A stretch of 64,000 nucleotides of DNA from NCBI GenBank assembly GCA_033807775.1, contig CM066322.1:17101001-17165000 (forward strand). Reading direction: 5' to 3'. A program made the position numbers and the translations under genes. The notes below the pieces were generated by a model. That model had not been told where the DNA came from. It worked only from the letters and a program-made list of their open reading frames with translations, and made no database searches. Within the stretch, counting starts at the first letter, position 1, and every line of letters begins with the position of its first letter. Positions 58,409 to 64,000 of this stretch are shown here, one piece after another. The DNA comes from Saussurea involucrata. Lineage: Eukaryota; Streptophyta; Magnoliopsida; Asterales; Asteraceae.

Positions 58409-58411
<3 letters not shown>
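56986..58411. mobile_element. Probable non-autonomous element between simple repeats
   Basis: The left end (GGGGTGGTATTTTTTACAAA) and reversed right end (GAGAGGTTTCTTTTACAAAC) match over about 50 bp, including TTACAAACCA and TAGAAACT. Both ends abut TA/CA microsatellites, which hides any target duplication. The interior starts with a GC-rich block (GCCGGCGCCGGCAAC, about 57325-57420) like the 5' end of a captured gene. Degenerate GATTCATGATTCTGG repeats follow (57890-58130). Confidence 0.55.
57415..57888 (+). CDS. Hypothetical ORF within the element
   Basis: 157 codons, rich in Trp, Leu, Arg and Phe, with no domain that I recognise. It follows the GC-rich block, so it may be a captured gene fragment in the wrong frame, or chance. 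No promoter or splice evidence. Confidence 0.2.
   Translation: MVLADWSPIRWNCFLLQQFFDASGYFSIWFRLRVKDLQWSRFLLMEIGWRFDGIYVIVVELRWTRIKERWRKGLILYGLRDRPCFLTVRWLLELDFARSAGLNDLHLLYLVNRPYFSLISFCSFKEVWTIWASRDLRLDLGIWMSNGSGPGFCILYS

Positions 58412-58482
<71 letters not shown>
58412..58482. repeat. CA/TA microsatellite
   Basis: (CA)n followed by (TA)n. Confidence 0.9.
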
Positions 58483-58487
<5 letters not shown>

Positions 58488-58683
58488 TTTTTTTAAAAAC
58501 TGATTTTTTTGTATATATAACAATTGTACACAATATTCAAATATTATTTTGTATATATAACAATTTTATTTTCGTGCTAAAAAGTATTAAGTTTTCGTTC
58601 TAAGATATTTTTATGTAGTATATATGATATATAATTTGTTTTTGGTTTGTGAGATGATGGACGACAAAAGCATGGTATACAAA

Positions 58684-58903
58684 GGGGGTGTTTGGGAGTG
58701 CGGTGAAATCCTCCGTTTCTCCTTATCACGTTTGCTCGCCGGAGAAAGTGTTTGGATTTGGAAAAAAAATTCTCCTTATCGCGTTACCTGGATGAGAAAC
58801 GGAGGAATTTGAGAAGTAGATCGCTTGATGCTTTTCCTCACCGCAGATACGTGAAACGCAGATAAGCGATAAGCAGAAGTGAAACGCAATCCCAAACACC
58901 CCC
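58684..58903. mobile_element. Small MITE with GGGGGTGTTTGGGA ends
   Basis: A perfect 14-bp terminal inverted repeat, 220 bp, with AAA on both sides as a possible 3-bp target duplication. The interior is partly palindromic (CTCCTTATC, GATAAGCGATAAG). PIF/Tourist-like by its ends. Confidence 0.7.
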
Positions 58904-58975
58904 AAAGTGCAGGACCCTCATAATATCCGAACCCAACAACACTAACCCGAGGCAAAAAATTCAAACCGAGCCAAC

Positions 58976-59145
58976 CCGATGTATAATCGATACTATTTTT
59001 CACCAACCCACATATATTGGGTTGATAACGGGTTAACCCCAAGCCAAACCGACCCAACCCGATGTATAATCGATACTATTTTTCACCAACCCGCATATAT
59101 TGGGTTGATAACGGGTTAACCACAAGCCAAACCGACCCAACCCGC
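58976..59145. repeat. Two-copy 83-bp tandem repeat
   Basis: The unit containing GATGTATAATCGATACTATT and GGGTTGATAACGGGTTAAC is repeated with an 83-bp period, with GACCCAACCC at the joint. Confidence 0.85.
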
Positions 59146-59486
59146 CAACCCGTGATGTCGCATTTATAAACAAAAATACTTTTTATTCCAAAAAATTCAA
59201 TATTAGGCTTATTTCGAACGTATCGAAGAGACGATTATCATGGTGTAACTTGTTAAAATTAATACGTATTTTTTTAACGTATTTTAGCTAATATACGATT
59301 TTATGTGTTAATATGATTAAGGTGTAAAATGATAGTTAAAAAAATAAAGATATAAAGTAAATTTATTAAATAAGTATAGGGGGTAAAATATAAATATTAA
59401 ATTTATATTCTGTTTGTGAGAGGAATTCGATTGGGGGACAAAAGTTGCAGGGGTATGAATTGTGCAGGGGTAGGAATAGTATCACC

Positions 59487-59870
59487 ATTTCCATTTAGTT
59501 AATATAAGATTATTATATTAATGTGATAAGAGTGAAACAAAATTGAAAAAGTAAGAGATGTACCATAAATTAAATAATTAACTATATCAGTATGAATTAT
59601 AAATATTAAAAATATTTTTATGTAGTATATATGGTATATAATAAAATAATTAAATTTAAAAATATTTAATATTGGGTTCATTTCGACGGCATCAAAGAGA
59701 CGATTACAATGGTGTAACTTGTTAAAATTAAAGCGTATTTTTTAACGTATTTTAGTTAATATACGATTATATATGTTAATATAATAAAAGTATAAAATAA
59801 AAAATAAAAAATTAAAAGGTATAAAGTAAATTAACTAAATAAATATAGGGGTTAGAAATTTAAATTTGAA
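59487..59870. repeat. Reverse arm of the split foldback repeat
   Basis: Inverted relative of 51480-51760; see that entry. Confidence 0.7.
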
Positions 59871-59899
59871 AAAAAATATGTAAGAAATTTGTGAAGTAT

Positions 59900-60086
59900 G
59901 GCGGTTTACACCATCGGCTTCTGGAATGATTAGGTGAAGCGAAGGGATCGAGAACTTTCCATCTTCCGCGTCAGCTGCTTGAACAAACAGGTGCATGTAA
60001 CTATTGGAAGATTCCTGTTGAGCTTCTGCCAGTGAAATGTCTGATTTGACCCCTAGACTTTCAAGTGTTTGCACAAATAGCAACAT
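59900..60086 (-). pseudogene. Exon-like fragment of an unidentified gene
   Basis: On the minus strand a frame reads LLFVQTLESLGVKSDISLAE, then a Gln/Ser stretch, MHLFVQAADAEDGKFSIPSL and LIIPEADGV. The composition and balanced codon use look like real protein rather than noise. It has no neighbours of its own and ends at AT-rich DNA, so it is probably a captured or stranded exon. I do not recognise the family. Confidence 0.4.
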
Positions 60087-60109
60087 ATATTTGTATTATT
60101 GCCAAAAAA

Positions 60110-60725
60110 AAATGGCGACGCGGCAATTTATATTTCCGTAGTATAAAATAATTGCATTCAACATTTTTATGAAAATATATTTATCGTTTTAGATTACGAG
60201 GACATAAAAAATAATCATCATAAATTTTATAGAATTAAAATAGTTTTATAGGGGGTTTGCATAGATCGATGCCTCATTACTTATTGGTGTACAACATTAA
60301 TTTTAACAATTAGATAAAATTATTGACATCTATAAAAATTAAATGAACAACTTATTTCACAAAATGAAATATCTGTTAAGTATAATTAATCTTTTCCTCT
60401 CTAATTCATTATGCTTTAAAAATCAAATCAATTAAAATCATATACTAACATTTGTCAGCCTTATTTTCGAACATTAAAAATAAGATATAAATATTTTTAT
60501 TGTTATATATGTATAATAATTAATAAAATGTTATGAAGCAAAATAAGAACCTTATCAATCAATTTTTGTTTACGCTTTTGATCCATTATTATTTAATCGT
60601 ACTTACTAATTATTAAACAATTAATAAAGTAGTTATTGTGTTTTTGCCAAAAAATTTAGTAAATTTGTATCGTCTACAAGACTATTTTTTAAACAATATT
60701 AAAAAATAGTCTTGAACGCATTTTA
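60110..60725. other. AT-rich intergenic sequence
   Basis: No ORF, repeat or motif that I can support. Confidence 0.5.
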
Positions 60726-60728
60726 TAA

Positions 60729-62504
60729 GGTGGCGTTTGTTTTTTAAGAGGTGCTGAAGTCTGAAATCTGATTTCACTTCTGATTTTTAAGAGGTGGGGC
60801 TGAAATCTGAAATCTAAATCAATAAGACTGTTTGTTTTTGTAAACTGACAAACATCTGAATATATATAATTGTCTAATTTATTCTTAACAATGTTACATT
60901 GTGAATTAATAAAACATCTATTTATATAAACATCTTCTAATTTCTTGTACCATATAAACCAAATGTTGTACATTATTATCACCATTTTTGAACAACAATC
61001 ACAAAAACCGAAGGAACAAGAAACCACATTCAAAGATTGAAACCCAAAATGCATCAGAAACCAAAACTAATCTTCAATCCTCAAACTAAAAACAATAAAT
61101 CAATGGTTCTTCCGGTTCACCGTTTCTTGTTGGGATTAAATCTCACGATCTTCACCATTTCTCCAAACTCACATTCTTTGATCCAAACCCAGACTTCCTT
61201 CCTTCCTTCAGGATCTGCTTGTTCGGTGGCAACCCTTTTTGCAGGATGTTTGGGCTGTTCAGTTTGATCTATCATAACACAGTTAACAGCTACCAAGCTT
61301 TCTTCCAAAGAACCAATCATGATGGCAACTCTCTGCATCTTAACAAAGAACCAAGCAAGTTGAACAACCATGCATAAGAGAAATCAGAAACAGAAACTAT
61401 AAGGTACACATAAGAGAAATCGATGTTTACCCAAATCGTGTTGAACAAAACCATAAAAAGAAGCAATAATTGGTGCACAAAGAGAAATCAATACCTGATA
61501 GAAGAACGAAATAAATCGACTGGCAGGAAGAAACAATGTTATAGGCATTCTGCTAACATCATGACTGAAACGACTAGAATCAGAAGTCATCCCAAATTGA
61601 GCATGTTCACTAGTACCAGGTCCAATTGGGGGCAATGTTGTTGACCCTGATGGCTCCGATTTGACACTCAAATTATTTCCAGTAGACGGCGAATAAACCA
61701 AACATAGAACACTACATCCGCCCTTGGTAAAAGTTTCCAACATATAAGAAATTGTAGAAGTCTATCCTATGTATGTATTATTAAATGTAAGGTGCTTCCA
61801 AACGTGTAAATCACTTCAATGGTCGGTGTGTGGTTTAAGGAATTTCGTCAATTGGGCAGTCTATGTGGTTTCTTTCATAAAATAAAATCTCTCAAAAAGA
61901 CAATGTGCTTGAGAAAGAAATAAGCGGATTACTTTTCCCCATGCTTATATAAAGGCTTCATATCCCCTGCTTATCTTGCAATTGGAATTCATATTCCAAT
62001 ATCTTAAAAAAACATAGAATTTGTCCAACCACATGGTTTGTATAAAAATTGTTGGAACCTGATTGGACATTGATCCCCATACCAGCAACAATAACAGCAG
62101 CAGCAAGAAGCAGTCGTAGATATCACAACATCAACATGGAAAACAATAAACATGGAAAACCAGAAGAGGTATTCGAGAAACACAGAAAACAAACAACATA
62201 TAGAAGAGGATGGATTCGACCAGAAATAGGGAAAAAGGGGTACCTGATTGATTCGAAGAACCTTGGTGGAGATGATGCAGTCGCTGGAGAGGATGGAGTC
62301 GGTAATGGAGGAGGCGAAAATTTAAGGATAGAGCATACCTCTAAGCGAATTAGAGGTTAGGTTTTCTCTTTTTAGTTCAGATGATATTTAGAGATTTGAC
62401 CCTCTGAAAATTGAAAATAAACAAACACCCTGAATTTTGTAATATCTAACCGATTAAGAGAAAAGGGCTAAAAAAGTGCTGAAACCACAAAAACAAACAA
62501 GCCC
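60729..62504. mobile_element. PIF/Harbinger-like element with exon-like content
   Basis: Ends GGTGGCGTTTGTTTTT and, reversed on the right, GGGCTTGTTTGTTTTT (12 of 16 match), both followed within 25 bp by a GTGCTGAA or CAGCAC motif. TAA lies on each side (60726-60728 and 62505-62507). It is 1776 bp. No DDE transposase is visible. Minus-strand pieces look like exons: about 61743-61493 with a CAG-GTATTG donor, about 61336-61117, and near 62353-62260 (SSDCIISTKVLRINQ, then GTACCC donor). They may be captured gene fragments or a host gene inside a degenerate repeat pair. Confidence 0.5.
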
Positions 62505-62615
62505 TAATACTCTTAAAATTGGAAAGAACAATTACTAAAAACTTCGATAAAATAACCAAATAAGAATACAAATCTTTTCTACAAACCATCCTTGAAAACA
62601 CCTCAAAATTTAAAA

Positions 62616-64000
62616 TGTAACAACTCCCACAATTAATAACTCATGTCATACAACATGACCAAATAAAGTCGCGTGTTACTTAACCCAAATACATGTTGCT
62701 ATTCCCAAAATAAATGCGGAAGACTTCACTAAGCAATTCATCTCTCGAGCACACTACTAACACTCATATCTTCACAGTGTCACTAGAACTATTCTCAACC
62801 TGAACCTGTTGCACATGCCGACAAATAAAAATGTTAGGCTAACGCCTAGTGAGTTCAAGAGCTTACATCATGATTAAATAATCCGTTAGACAAAAAGAAT
62901 GCAACTTAAATCATGATTTCCAAAAAGGGATTTGTATTAAAAGATCAAATGACCATTTGTTAAAAGTCAACATATGCAAATGAAGTGTAACTAACTCACA
63001 TTATGCAAATACATGCTCCAAGGCTAGACTAACTCAAAACCCCTTCATTGCCACTTTCCAATAAAGTTAAACCATATATACTCAAATACTTTATAACTTG
63101 ATAATGTATATAATTCGCAATGATTTATAAAATAAAAAAAGTACCAAGAGTGCATAAATGTCAAATGGTACTCATTTATGAGCAAAACACTCAAAAGGAC
63201 ATATTCTCAAATAAAATGCAATTAAGTGCATAACACATCCAAAACTCCATCTCGAGCTATAAAATCGACAAACACTCCAAAGACCCATTTGAGTAAAAAT
63301 CAAGCCCTTAGAGACAAAATAAACGTTTGGCTAAATACGCGAGTCATCACAGTTACATAAACCAAAATACATCGTTATCCAAAAACTTTGTCTCTTGACT
63401 CTGAATTGGCCTTCGACCCAAAATCAAAAGGTTTACAGTTCCCAAAATGTTCATAAAGTCGAGATTGACCAAAATCCACAACTCACGCGTTCATATTTTC
63501 AAAACGTAACATATATATCATAAACTTTGCATAATCTCCACAAACACTAAAAGTGTATTTTGACCAAATAACCTCCACTTATGCAATAAATTAACAAAAC
63601 ACTTTCATCCGTGATTCATTTATCAATTACCCAAAAATCCCAAATGTGGATGCTTTACAAGATTTGTAAAGCTCAACACTTCAAATAATCAAAACCCACT
63701 AAATAACTCAACAATTGATAATTTTATGTAAAACACATAAACACTTTAAAATAAACATTTTGGCATGTACAACGTTTTCACAAATCAACTTGAACTCACC
63801 TTGCTAGATTTAGGCTAAATCTATATTTTACCCCAATAAGAGCTCCTCGAAGAACATGAATCCACAAGCAATTCCTTCAAACCCTAGATTCAAAAGTTTT
63901 CCAAACATAAATATACATGTCTAAGCACTTAGAATCATTTCCCAAACATCTTATATCAAAATCTCCATTTTGACCAAAACTCTAATTTAACCTAACTTCT
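62616..64000 (-). mobile_element. Partial LTR (runs off the window)
   Basis: Begins TGTAACAACTCCC and contains the AGGC-TAAC-GCCT hairpin (about 62838) and, on the minus strand, AAGGTGAGTT (about 63791-63801). The other LTRs in the window share these features in the same order. The segment 62860-63640 aligns with 38280-39050 in the internal domain of the young Gypsy element. The other end and the internal region lie beyond the window. Orientation is inferred from the splice-donor-like motif. Confidence 0.6.

Larger units (their letters stand above)
51761..59486 (-). mobile_element. MULE carrying a FAR1-transposase-SWIM-OTU gene
   Basis: A 7726-bp element. Left end GGGAAATTCTATCCCTACCC and reversed right end GGTGATACTATTCCTACCCC share CTAT.CCTACCCCTGC, then long subterminal inverted repeats (51850-52060 and 59190-59400). 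Flanks TTTTCCATT (51752-51760) and ATTTCCATT (59487-59495) match at 8 of 9 positions. The empty site is seen in the paralogous repeat at 51065-51090 (TTTATTTTTCATTTAG). It encodes a MULE transposase with an OTU protease domain. Three smaller elements lie inside it. Confidence 0.75.

Overview
This 64 kb window is plant nuclear DNA, most likely from a eudicot. An asterid or Asteraceae is possible from the look of the retrotransposons, but the sequence does not prove it. It is AT-rich and dominated by transposable elements nested inside one another. I see one convincing host gene: an intronless HMA-domain isoprenylated protein (HIPP-like) at 1838-2593. I found no tRNA, rRNA or CRISPR.

Layout. 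1-6.4 kb holds the HIPP-like gene among small elements: a Tourist-like MITE (3057-3339), a poly-A retroposon with a 19-bp target duplication (3966-4702), a foldback repeat (5061-5283) and a non-autonomous hAT (5643-6412). A complete solo LTR lies at 6431-8208. From 8387 to 42990 there is one Ty3/Gypsy-like element bounded by a GTTTA target duplication. Four other LTR retrotransposons have inserted into it, each with its own 5-bp duplication: an internally deleted Sirevirus-like Copia element (8657-13372, minus), two opposite copies of a gag-protease Tat-like Gypsy family with an antisense, intron-containing gene (14166-20690, minus; 21594-29320, plus), and a young sibling of the host element (34784-42617, minus). 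With the inserts removed the host is about 7.8 kb, the same size as its sibling. Neither carries reverse transcriptase; only an integrase C-terminal/chromodomain-like tail remains.

43.0-59.5 kb holds two large Mutator-like elements (MULEs). The first (43047-50385, 9-bp duplication TTTATATTA) carries a ten-exon minus-strand gene that joins a DUF1985-type domain to a Ulp1/C48 SUMO-type cysteine protease. Its first intron contains a satellite-like array with a 290-bp higher-order period. The second (51761-59486) carries a FAR1-MULE transposase-SWIM-OTU gene, whose catalytic residues are visible but which has stops and a homopolymer frameshift. A 1.67-kb MULE with a perfect 9-bp duplication sits inside an intron of that gene. 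The two large MULEs share a subterminal repeat, so the transposase-bearing family could plausibly have moved the Ulp1 passenger. That is inference.

59.9-64 kb holds an exon-like fragment, a PIF/Harbinger-like 1.8-kb element with exon-like pieces, and the start of another LTR that runs off the window. This LTR shares its leader hairpin and splice-donor-like motif with the solo LTR and the young Gypsy element.

All structural calls come from reading terminal repeats, target duplications, primer-binding sites and translated motifs by eye. Family names rest on recognised motifs, not on database searches.
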